DNA from: DSUN01 sp035527715
Lineage (GTDB): Bacteria > Planctomycetota > PUPC01 > DSUN01
Direction: 5' to 3'
DNA: 64,000 nt
NCBI GenBank assembly: GCA_035527715.1
Contig: DATKZY010000151.1
Location: forward strand, 30,202 to 94,201
The notes beneath the pieces are model-generated. The model saw nothing but the letters and a program-made list of their open reading frames with translations. It made no database searches and had not been told where the DNA came from. A program made the translations under genes and the position numbers. This document shows, piece by piece, positions 10,176-17,151 of the stretch; the first letter of the stretch is position 1; the number at the start of each line of letters is the position of its first letter.

Positions 10176-11945
10176 ATGAAGAAGCAATGGCGCATCTGGA
10201 TCGCCTTCGGCCTGGCGCTGGCCGTGCTGCTGGCCGCCGTGGGGTCGGTGACCCTCACGGCGCTGCGGCTGGACCGCGCGGAGGCCGAGGCCCGCCGCCA
10301 GGCGGCGCTCGAGGAGAACGTGCGCCTCGCCCTCTGGCGGATGGACTCCGCTCTCGCGCCGCTGATCGCCCAGGAGAACGCCCGGCCCTACTTCGCCTAC
10401 AGCGCCTTCTACCCCGCCGAGCGGGCCTACACGCGAATGTTCGCCGAGATTGACCGCGACGAGGTGCTCCTCCCCTCGCCGCTGCTCACGGCCGCTTCGG
10501 AGCACGTGCTGCTCCACTTCCAGTTCGGCCCCGACGGCGCGCTCACCTCGCCCCAGGTGCCCACGGGCAACATGCGCGACCTGGCGGAAACCGGCTACGT
10601 GACCACGGAGAAGATTGACGCCGCGGCCGCCCGCCTCGCCACGTTGGAGAAGCGGCTCGACAGGAAAGCCCTCCGTGCCGCCCTCCCCAAACGCCCCGAT
10701 GCCGAGCCGCCCGCCCACCAGGTGCACGTGGACGAGCCGGGCCAGGCGCCCCCCAACTCCCCCGTCCAGCAGACCGTGCGCAACCTCAGCGAATACCAGG
10801 CCCGCAGCCGCACCTATCAGCAGGCGGCGAGCCAGACGGAAAACGTGGCTCTCCGCGCGGCGAAGGCGTATTCCGCCACGGAGGCCGTGCTCCGCCCCGT
10901 GTGGCTCGGCGGCCGGCTCATCCTCGCCCGCCGCGTGGCCGTGGATGGCGGCGAGTACCTTCAGGGCTGCTGGCTCGACTGGGCGGGCATCGGGAAGTGG
11001 CTCGTCGCCGACATCCGCGACCTCCTGCCCGAGGCGAGCCTCGAGCCGCTGGGCGCCCAGGCCAGCGACCCGCGGGCACGCGTCCTCGCGTCGCTGCCCG
11101 TCAGGCTTCTGCCGGGCGCGCTGCCGGCCGAGCCGAGGCCGCTCCTGTCGCCCATCTCGCTCTCGCTCGTCATCGCGTGGGCGTGCGTCCTGGTGGCGGG
11201 GCTGGCCGTGGCCGTGCTGCTTCTCGGCGCCGTGTCGCTCAGCGAGCGGCGGGCCGCCTTCGTCTCCGCCGTCACCCACGAGCTGCGCACGCCGCTCACC
11301 ACGTTCCAGCTCTACAGCGAGATGCTGGCCGAGGGAATGGTAGCCGACGAGGCGAAGCGGCAGCACTACCTCCAGACCCTGTGCACCGAGGCCGACCGCC
11401 TGAGCCATCTGGTCGAGAACGTGCTGTCCTACGCCCGACTCGAGCGGGGCCGCGCCCGAGGCCGCGCCGCCAGCATCACCCTCCGCGGCCTCGTCGACCG
11501 GGTGCGCGAGCGCCTCGGCCGCCGCGCCGAGCAGGCCGGCATGACCCTCGTCGTCGAGGCCCCGGACGATGTGCTGGAAGTGGCCGTGCGAGCCGACGCC
11601 TCCGCCGTCGAGCAAATCCTCCTCAATCTCGTGGACAATGCATGCAAGTACGCCTGCGAGGCCGCCGACAAGCGCATCCACCTCGAAGCGTGTCCGCGCC
11701 GGTCCGCGTCGTCCGTGGTCCTGATCCGTGTCCGTGACCACGGCCCTGGCCTCACGGCGGACGCGCGCCAGCGCCTCTTCCAGCCCTTCTCCAAGTCGGC
11801 CCGCGACGCGGCGCACAGCCGGCCGGGAGTCGGCCACGGCCTTGCCCTCAGCCGCCGCCTCGCCCGCGACATGGGCGGCGACCTGTGCCTCGACGACAGC
11901 GTCGCCGACGGCGCCTGCTTCGCGCTCTCCCTGCCCCTGGCGTGA
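10176..11945 (+). CDS. Membrane sensor histidine kinase
   Basis: A 589-residue kinase with transmembrane helices at about residues 8-27 and 325-352 flanking a periplasmic sensor region without a recognised domain. The dimerisation motif SAVTHELRTPLTTFQLYSEM places the phospho-histidine at H368. The N box (LLNLVDNACKYA) and a G1-type DHGPGL motif follow; the G2 box reads GVGHGLALSRR, slightly degenerate. It is the probable partner of the regulator at 8740. The 81-nt gap upstream holds an ACACCGAACACC-type repeat and a GAC triplet run ending just before the start, so the ribosome binding site is poor. Confidence 0.9.
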   Translation: MKKQWRIWIAFGLALAVLLAAVGSVTLTALRLDRAEAEARRQAALEENVRLALWRMDSALAPLIAQENARPYFAYSAFYPAERAYTRMFAEIDRDEVLLPSPLLTAASEHVLLHFQFGPDGALTSPQVPTGNMRDLAETGYVTTEKIDAAAARLATLEKRLDRKALRAALPKRPDAEPPAHQVHVDEPGQAPPNSPVQQTVRNLSEYQARSRTYQQAASQTENVALRAAKAYSATEAVLRPVWLGGRLILARRVAVDGGEYLQGCWLDWAGIGKWLVADIRDLLPEASLEPLGAQASDPRARVLASLPVRLLPGALPAEPRPLLSPISLSLVIAWACVLVAGLAVAVLLLGAVSLSERRAAFVSAVTHELRTPLTTFQLYSEMLAEGMVADEAKRQHYLQTLCTEADRLSHLVENVLSYARLERGRARGRAASITLRGLVDRVRERLGRRAEQAGMTLVVEAPDDVLEVAVRADASAVEQILLNLVDNACKYACEAADKRIHLEACPRRSASSVVLIRVRDHGPGLTADARQRLFQPFSKSARDAAHSRPGVGHGLALSRRLARDMGGDLCLDDSVADGACFALSLPLA

Positions 11946-11959
11946 GCGGGCGTTTTCAC

Positions 11960-11987
11960 TTGATTTCCGCCCGAAACGCTGTATATT
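11960..11987 (+). promoter_or_regulatory. Sigma70-type promoter of the leader-like/radical SAM cluster
   Basis: TTGATT (11960-11965) and TATATT (11982-11987) are separated by 16 nt, in an AT-richer patch between the histidine kinase stop and the gene at 12018. Transcription would begin near 11994, leaving a leader of about 24 nt. Confidence 0.6.
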
Positions 11988-12017
11988 CAAGGGGACAGGT
12001 CGTGTGGAGTGGGGCCG

Positions 12018-12611
12018 ATGGCGCGAGAGTTCGGAAACTGGCGGCCCGCCGAGCAGCCGGCGGCGAAGGCCGCCGTCGTCGGCGGCAGGCCGCCCGGGCC
12101 GGGCAAGCCGCTCGGCAGCGTGCCCCACGGCATCGAGGTGCTCCTCATCGAGGCGTCCGTGGACCCTCGCTTCCGGGAGCTTCTGCTGGAGAAGCGGGCC
12201 GAGGCGTCGAAAGCCATCGGCGTCACACTGTCCGCGATCGAGGCCGGATTGCTGAACGACATCCCGGCGAGCCACCTCACCCAGGTCATCGCCCAGACCC
12301 GCGTGAGCAAGAGGCTCCGCAGCGAGGCCCGGCGCAAGGCCGCCAAGGTGGCCCTCGCGGCCCTCGGCACCGCGGCCCTCGCCCACGGCTGCCGCGAGTA
12401 CGTGAAGCACCTCGATGAGCAGGACCGGGCCGCGCTGATGCGGCAGGTGGGGGCGGCGACCATCGCGGGCATCATGCTGCGCCAGGAGCTTCATGACCTG
12501 CGCGACCTGGAAGAAGAGGATGCCGTTCCCCCCGAGGGCGTGCCCGGCGAGGTCGGCTCGGCAGGCCAGGGGGAGCGCGAACCAAGGGAGCTGAAGAATG
12601 GCGAACAGTGA
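12018..12611 (+). CDS. Leader-like-domain paralogue 1 (candidate RiPP precursor family)
   Basis: A 197-residue protein, first of four tandem paralogues. Residues 1-35 hold VVGGRPPGPGKPLG, shared with the next gene. The family domain follows: HGIEVLLIEASVDPRFRELL, EKRAEASKAIGVTLSAIEA, LLNDIPASHLTQVI. Its layout, a D-P-x-F-R-x-L-L block followed by an acidic amphipathic helix, recalls Nif11 or nitrile-hydratase-type leader peptides. This copy diverges after the domain: it has a hydrophobic helix (VALAALGTAALAHGC), then a charged helical tail without the G-[IV]-x-P-D-R-P motif of its siblings. A GTG three codons upstream is an alternative start. It overlaps the next gene by 14 nt. Function unknown. 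Confidence 0.6.
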   Translation: MAREFGNWRPAEQPAAKAAVVGGRPPGPGKPLGSVPHGIEVLLIEASVDPRFRELLLEKRAEASKAIGVTLSAIEAGLLNDIPASHLTQVIAQTRVSKRLRSEARRKAAKVALAALGTAALAHGCREYVKHLDEQDRAALMRQVGAATIAGIMLRQELHDLRDLEEEDAVPPEGVPGEVGSAGQGEREPRELKNGEQ

Positions 12612-13224
12612 GCGACGCGGCGAACGTGCCCTCGAACAGCCCGCGGTGAAGACGACCATCGTCGGCGGCCGGCCGCCCGGGCCGGGCAAAGGCGTGGGCG
12701 AGATTCCACGCGGCATCGAAATCCTCGTCAAGAAGGCGTCGGTGGACGCCGATTTCAAGCGGCTTCTCCTGGCGAAGCGCGCCGAGGCGGCCCGCGAGAT
12801 TGGCCTGACCCTCGAGCCGGCCGAGGCGATGATGCTCAACGCCGTGCCCGCGGCGCAACTCGAGGCGATCATCACCTCGACCACCGTGGCCCCCGTGAGC
12901 CGCGCCGCCTTCCTGGGCAAGGCCGCCGCCGTGATGCTCGCCGCGCTGAGCGCGGCCGGCTGTGATGAAGAGGCGCCGCCTGTCACCGGCAGTCGGGCCG
13001 AGCCGCGGCCGACAGTGGGTATCCGTAGCGGTGATCTGCCGAAGACGGCCACGCCGCCTCCCGCGCCCCCGAAGCCGAAGACCGAGACGCCCACGACCAC
13101 CTCGCCCGCCCCGCCAGACCAGCCGATGATGCCCGTGGCGGGCGCCATTGCTCAGCCCGTCCCCCGCACCAAGCCCAACGGCGCCCCGTCCGTGGCCAAG
13201 GGCGTTCAGCCCGATAGGCCGTGA
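12598..13224 (+). CDS. Leader-like-domain paralogue 2 (candidate RiPP precursor family)
   Basis: A 208-residue protein. The N-terminus has IVGGRPPGPGKGVGEIPRGI. The conserved domain (ILVKKASVDADFKRLLLAKR, then GLTLEPAEAMMLNAVPAAQL) spans about residues 40-100. A hydrophobic helix (FLGKAAAVMLAALSAAGC) ends in a Cys, which could be a leader-cleavage, signal or lipid-attachment site. The remaining 90 residues are Pro/Thr rich and disordered-looking and end exactly in KGVQPDRP. It overlaps paralogue 1 by 14 nt and lies 11 nt before paralogue 3. I do not recognise the family by name. Confidence 0.65.
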   Translation: MANSERRGERALEQPAVKTTIVGGRPPGPGKGVGEIPRGIEILVKKASVDADFKRLLLAKRAEAAREIGLTLEPAEAMMLNAVPAAQLEAIITSTTVAPVSRAAFLGKAAAVMLAALSAAGCDEEAPPVTGSRAEPRPTVGIRSGDLPKTATPPPAPPKPKTETPTTTSPAPPDQPMMPVAGAIAQPVPRTKPNGAPSVAKGVQPDRP

Positions 13225-13235
13225 GGAGTCTGCCG

Positions 13236-13661
13236 ATGTCTACTGCCATTCCCCGCGGCGTCGAGGTGCTGGTGAAGAAGGCGTCGGTGGACCCCGCGTT
13301 CCGCACGCTGCTCCTGGAGAGGCGGGCCGAGGCGGCGCGCGAGATCAATCTGGCGCTCGACCCCGCCGAGGCGGCGATGCTCAACGCGATCCCGGCTGCG
13401 CAGCTCGAGGCGATCATCGCCCGCACGACGGTGGACCCGATGAGCCGCGCCGCCTTCCTGGGCAAAGCCGCGGCCCTGATGCTCGCGGCACTGGGCGCAG
13501 GCGCGGGCTGCGATGGGTGCATACCCGTGACTGGCATCGCGCCCGATCGCCCGCCGACGACCAAAGGGGTCCGCCCCGACCGGCCCACCGAGGAGAAGGC
13601 TCCGCCCAAAGAGCATCCCAACTACCCGCCGACCGACGGCATCCGACCCGACCGACCTTGA
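13236..13661 (+). CDS. Leader-like-domain paralogue 3, shortest copy (candidate RiPP precursor)
   Basis: A 141-residue protein, the most precursor-like copy. GAGGAG at 13223-13228 sets the start at 13236; a GTG at 13221 is the alternative. The domain starts almost at once (IPRGVEVLVKKASVDPAFRT; AINLxLDPAEAAML-type helix; IPAAQLEAIIARTTV). The hydrophobic helix LMLAALGAGAGCDGC carries two Cys. The C-terminal 45 residues contain three copies of the motif: TGIAPDRPP, KGVRPDRPT and a terminal DGIRPDRP. If this were a RiPP precursor, the tail after GAGAG would be the natural core. That is inference. Confidence 0.65.
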   Translation: MSTAIPRGVEVLVKKASVDPAFRTLLLERRAEAAREINLALDPAEAAMLNAIPAAQLEAIIARTTVDPMSRAAFLGKAAALMLAALGAGAGCDGCIPVTGIAPDRPPTTKGVRPDRPTEEKAPPKEHPNYPPTDGIRPDRP

Positions 13662-13672
13662 GGAGACATGCG

Positions 13673-14545
13673 ATGGCCGAACGAAGTGTCCCTGTCCCTC
13701 GTGGCATCGAGGTGCTGGTGAAGAAGGCGGCGGTGGACGCGGAGTTCCACGCGCTGCTGGTGGAGCGGCGGGCCGAGGCGGCCGATGAGATCGGCTTGGC
13801 GCTCGACCCCGCCGAGGTGGCGATGCTCACCAGCATCCCCGCCAGCCTGCTCGAGGGCATCATCGCGCGCACAACCGTGACGCCGGTGACCCGCGCCGCC
13901 TTCCTCGGCAAGGCCGCCGCCGTGATGCTCGCCGCGCTCGGCACCGACCTCGCCATCGCCGATGGGCCGGCGCCCCCAGGCGGCATCGCACCCGACCCCG
14001 TCAAGCCCACAGGCATCACGCCAGACCGTCCCCCAGGCCGTGAACGCTACGTCCTCTACACCGAGACCAACTACAATGGCGAGCCCACGTTCGGCGTTCT
14101 GGAGGAGAGCGCCTACGCCAAGCGCTCCGCCGATATCGCGAGGACCAATCGCGTCCTCCGCCAGGCCTACCTGGCCGCGGCCAAGGCCTGGAGCGACGAC
14201 GCGCACAAGGGCACGCCGTTCCCCATGCGCATGCCCCAACTCCTCCAGTGCAACCGTGTAGCGAGCTACAGCGACCGCGACCGCGCCGAGGAGATGCTCA
14301 AGCGGCGGCAGGACGACCTCGACCGGCGGGCCGAGGTGGTCAAGAAGGCCGAGGAGCGCCGCCTCGCCGCCATGAGCGACGAGGCACGCGCCAGGGAGAA
14401 ACGGAAGGCCGAGCTGCTCAAGGCCGCCAAGGCGCTCTTCGAGAAAGAACTCCAGCGGCTGCTTGCCGCCCCCGCGGAACCCGCGCCGGTCAGCCGCGGC
14501 ATCAGCCCCGCCCGGCCGCCTGCGTCCTTCGGCATCCAGCCCTGA
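13673..14545 (+). CDS. Leader-like-domain paralogue 4 with long helical tail
   Basis: A 290-residue protein starting 11 nt after paralogue 3, with GAGGAG upstream. The domain is the same (VPRGIEVLVKKAAVDAEFHA, LALDPAEVAML, ASLLEGIIARTTV), followed by the hydrophobic helix FLGKAAAVMLAALG. Then GGIAPDPVKP and TGITPDRPPG occur, a Tyr-rich stretch, a charged coiled coil (about residues 200-270), and at the end RGISPARPP and FGIQP. The motif therefore flanks the extra domain on both sides. The radical SAM gene begins 70 nt downstream. Function unknown. Confidence 0.65.
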   Translation: MAERSVPVPRGIEVLVKKAAVDAEFHALLVERRAEAADEIGLALDPAEVAMLTSIPASLLEGIIARTTVTPVTRAAFLGKAAAVMLAALGTDLAIADGPAPPGGIAPDPVKPTGITPDRPPGRERYVLYTETNYNGEPTFGVLEESAYAKRSADIARTNRVLRQAYLAAAKAWSDDAHKGTPFPMRMPQLLQCNRVASYSDRDRAEEMLKRRQDDLDRRAEVVKKAEERRLAAMSDEARAREKRKAELLKAAKALFEKELQRLLAAPAEPAPVSRGISPARPPASFGIQP

Positions 14546-14615
14546 CCCGCATCTGCTTGAAGACCCGGCAGCGCGAAACGCGAAGCCGCAACCGGAGACG
14601 TTCGAGGACGAGTGC

Positions 14616-16091
14616 ATGGGCGCGGACATCACGCTGGTCAATCTGAACATGCTGTTTATCCGCTACGGCGAGGAAGTCGAGCGCGAGCGCCACGTGCCCC
14701 TCGGCCCCCTCTACCTCACCCGCGCCCTCGAGAACGCCGGCCTCCGCGTGGACTTCCGCGACTACCAGCTCTGCCCGGCCGACGACCCGTTCGACATGGC
14801 CGTCTTCCTCGACTTCCTCAAGGACCCCGCGCCCGTCATCGGCCTGTCGTGCATGGCCAACCTGTTGCCCTTCACGCTCATGGCACTCAAGGCACTCCGC
14901 GAGCGCTACCCCGACCGCAAGCTCATCCTCGGCGGCGTCGGCGCCAAGTCGGTCGAGGAGCAGATCCTCACCCGCTTCCCCTGGGTCGAGGTCATCTGCC
15001 GCGGGGAAGGGGAGGGCACCGGCCCCGAGCTGGTCCGCGCCCTGCTCGACGGCGCCGACCTCGCGACCGTCGCAGGCATCTCCTATCGCTCCAACGGCGC
15101 CGTCCGCCACAACCCCGACCGCGAGCGCCTCCACGACCTCGACGCCATCCCGTTCCCCGCCTTCGAGAAGATCGACCTGAAGAACTACGCGGGCTACGGG
15201 ATGATGACCAGCCGCGGCTGCCCCTACCGCTGCACCTTCTGCTCCGTCGCCCCCATCTGGAACTACGTGAGCTACTCGCGCTCCGCCGAGAACATCGTGG
15301 CCGAGATGCGCTATCTCCACGAGAACGCGGGCGTGGACCTGTTCCTGTTCCAGGACGAGTTTTTCGTCTCCGGCAAGCGCCAGGTGATGGCCTTCTGTCG
15401 CGAGCTGCGGAACTCGGGCCTCCCCGTCGAGTGGAAGGCCTTCGGCCGCGTGAACCTCACCGACGAGGAGATGATGCACGCGATGGCCGACTGCGGTTGC
15501 CTCGAGCTGCGCTTCGGCATCGAGAGCGGCTCCGACCGCGTGCTCCAGCGCATCCGCAAGGGCTTCACCGCCGCCGAGGCCCTCGACATCGTGCCCAAAG
15601 CCGTCGGCATCTTCCCCCGCGTGGACGCCTTTTACGTCTGGGGCTTCCCCTTCGAGACGATGGACGACTTCAACCAGTCGCTCTTCCAGATGGTGTCGTT
15701 CCGCATGATGGGCGCGCGCATCCTGCCGAGCCTCCTGTGCCTTCTGCCCCAGACGCCGATCTACCGCGACTGCGTGGCCGAGGCGAAGCTCGAGTTCTGC
15801 CCCTACCTGCTGCCCGAATTCGTCTTCACCGGCCACGAGGTGTGCCACGACGGGGAGGTCGAGCTGCCCGAGCGCTACCAGGGCTACTTCAAGCTGATCA
15901 TGGACAACCCCGACATCTTCCCCGGGTTCTTCCACATAGACCTGGCGGCGAACATCCTGCCCAAGCTGGCGCTCCTGCGGCAATTCGGCTTCTACCCCAG
16001 CCCCAAGAAGCCCGAGCCGACCAAGGAAAGCTGCGGCGCCCACTCGCCCCGCATCGCCCCCCAGGAGCTCGCCACCCGCACCGGCCGCTAA
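14616..16091 (+). CDS. B12-binding-type radical SAM enzyme
   Basis: A 491-residue enzyme. The N-terminal ~150 residues form a Rossmann-like cobalamin-binding-type domain (PLGPLYLTRALENAG, PVIGLSC, LILGGVGA), without the DxHxxG motif of base-off binders. The radical SAM motif SRGCPYRCTFC places the cluster ligands at C202, C206 and C209; a GE-like FGIESGSDRVL follows. No SPASM cluster is visible in the C-terminal ~150 residues. Such class B enzymes often C-methylate unactivated carbons, including in peptides, but also build other products. The start is the ATG at 14616, preceded by GAGGA. Position after four leader-like paralogues suggests it may modify them. Confidence 0.85.
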   Translation: MGADITLVNLNMLFIRYGEEVERERHVPLGPLYLTRALENAGLRVDFRDYQLCPADDPFDMAVFLDFLKDPAPVIGLSCMANLLPFTLMALKALRERYPDRKLILGGVGAKSVEEQILTRFPWVEVICRGEGEGTGPELVRALLDGADLATVAGISYRSNGAVRHNPDRERLHDLDAIPFPAFEKIDLKNYAGYGMMTSRGCPYRCTFCSVAPIWNYVSYSRSAENIVAEMRYLHENAGVDLFLFQDEFFVSGKRQVMAFCRELRNSGLPVEWKAFGRVNLTDEEMMHAMADCGCLELRFGIESGSDRVLQRIRKGFTAAEALDIVPKAVGIFPRVDAFYVWGFPFETMDDFNQSLFQMVSFRMMGARILPSLLCLLPQTPIYRDCVAEAKLEFCPYLLPEFVFTGHEVCHDGEVELPERYQGYFKLIMDNPDIFPGFFHIDLAANILPKLALLRQFGFYPSPKKPEPTKESCGAHSPRIAPQELATRTGR

Positions 16092-16145
16092 GTACACCGC
16101 CCCACAAATGAGGGGACAAGAAGCTCTGCGCCCGCGGTCTCCTCA

Positions 16146-16340
16146 GTCCCGAGGGGACTGAAGCGGGTTGCCGGCGGCTTCAGCCGCCGGATCAGAGGCC
16201 ACCCTCAGGCCAGTCCCAAAGGGACGGCAGAAGCCCGTGGCGAGGCGGTCCGGGGCCTCCTTCTGCCGTCCCTTCGGGACTTCGGGCGGTTCCAGCGCCA
16301 GAGTCCGGCGGCTGAAGCCGCCGGCAACCCACTACGCTCC
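16146..16340. repeat. SGC-type dispersed inverted repeat, copy A (complete)
   Basis: Perfect 27-bp terminal inverted repeats lie at 16165-16191 and 16304-16330. Each arm itself folds as CCGGCGGCT-TC-AGCCGCCGG. A nested inverted pair (AAGGGACGGCAGAAG and its complement, about 16214-16280) lies inside. Related copies are at 23636-23843 and, truncated, at 30035-30170. It has no coding capacity, so it resembles a MITE or REP-type element. Confidence 0.75.
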
Positions 16341-16446
16341 CCTCGGGAGCAAGACACCGAGACGCCCGGGATTCTGCCCGCCCACCTGTCTAAGTCCCGC
16401 GCTCCGGGCATGGAATCCCCCCGGCTTTCGCCGGAAAGAGGGTCTC

Positions 16447-16540
16447 GCCACAGAGACACAGAGCACACCGAGAAGAGCCCGTCGCCCGGTCTCTTCCGCT
16501 TCGGGCTGGCTCTTCTCTGTGCCCTCTGTGTCTCTGTGGC
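16447..16540. repeat. CACAGAGACACAGAG-type inverted repeat
   Basis: Imperfect inverted arms of about 33 nt (16447-16480 and 16508-16540), built from GCCACAGAGACACAGAG and its complement. Elements of this sequence type are familiar as dispersed repeats in PVC genomes. Confidence 0.65.
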
Positions 16541-16870
16541 AAGTTCTCCTCATTTTCATCTTGTCAAAGAGCAGGTGCGGCGGCGACTTCGCGATGTTTA
16601 CAGAGCGCTACTGGGCCGCCTCGGAGGGCCACTCCTACGAGGGGACAAGGCCCGGGTTTGCGCGCGTCGGGCCCTCTCCCCTCCACCTGTACAACGGCAT
16701 GACCCCCCCAATCTGTTGGGTCCGGAATTGTAAAAGATTGTAACCAGCCCCAACTCCCCATCCGCACGACACTTACAGCCCGAAGAAGTTTCGCCCGCCC
16801 GCCTCTCCATGCGCGCTCGTCGCATCCTTGGCCCGCATCGTCCACTGTTTGGGACAGGCGCTCAGAAGCA

Positions 16871-16995
16871 GGTCATTCTGAGCGGCGTGAAACGGAGCGA
16901 AGAATCTCTCAGGGGAAGTCACTCCGTTGGCAAAGTGTGCTCCCGGCGCGACAACTTCCTCCTTCGAGAGATTCTTCGCTTCGCTCAGAATGACC
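16871..16995. repeat. TCATTCTGAGCG-type inverted repeat
   Basis: GGTCATTCTGAGCGGCGTGA at 16871 and its complement ending at 16995 (CGCTTCGCTCAGAATGACC) bracket about 65 nt. This is a widely seen dispersed bacterial repeat type with GAAGAATCTC in the arm. Confidence 0.65.
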
Positions 16996-17151
16996 GCCTC
17001 GTCGGCGCCGCGCGGCGCCGGCCGGGGAGAAGTGCGGGCCGGCGTCTTGGCGGTTGTCCCGCTTCCTCTGCCGAACTCAGCCCATGAAGAAGGCGCCCGG
17101 GCCGTTGCCGGCCCGGACGCCTTGGTGTGTTCTTCGTGGCCGCGGAGCGGC

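Larger units (their letters stand above)
16092..17151. other. Gene-free spacer filled with inverted repeats
   Basis: No credible gene is seen between the radical SAM stop and the end of the leftward PEP-CTERM operon. The stretch holds three unrelated inverted-repeat elements (listed separately) and about 250 bases between them with no recognisable feature. Confidence 0.6.

Noticed and set aside
9915..13148. A 1077-codon minus-strand frame over the histidine kinase and leader-like genes
   Set aside because: The opposite strand holds recognisable protein families throughout; the frame has no domain and low-complexity composition.
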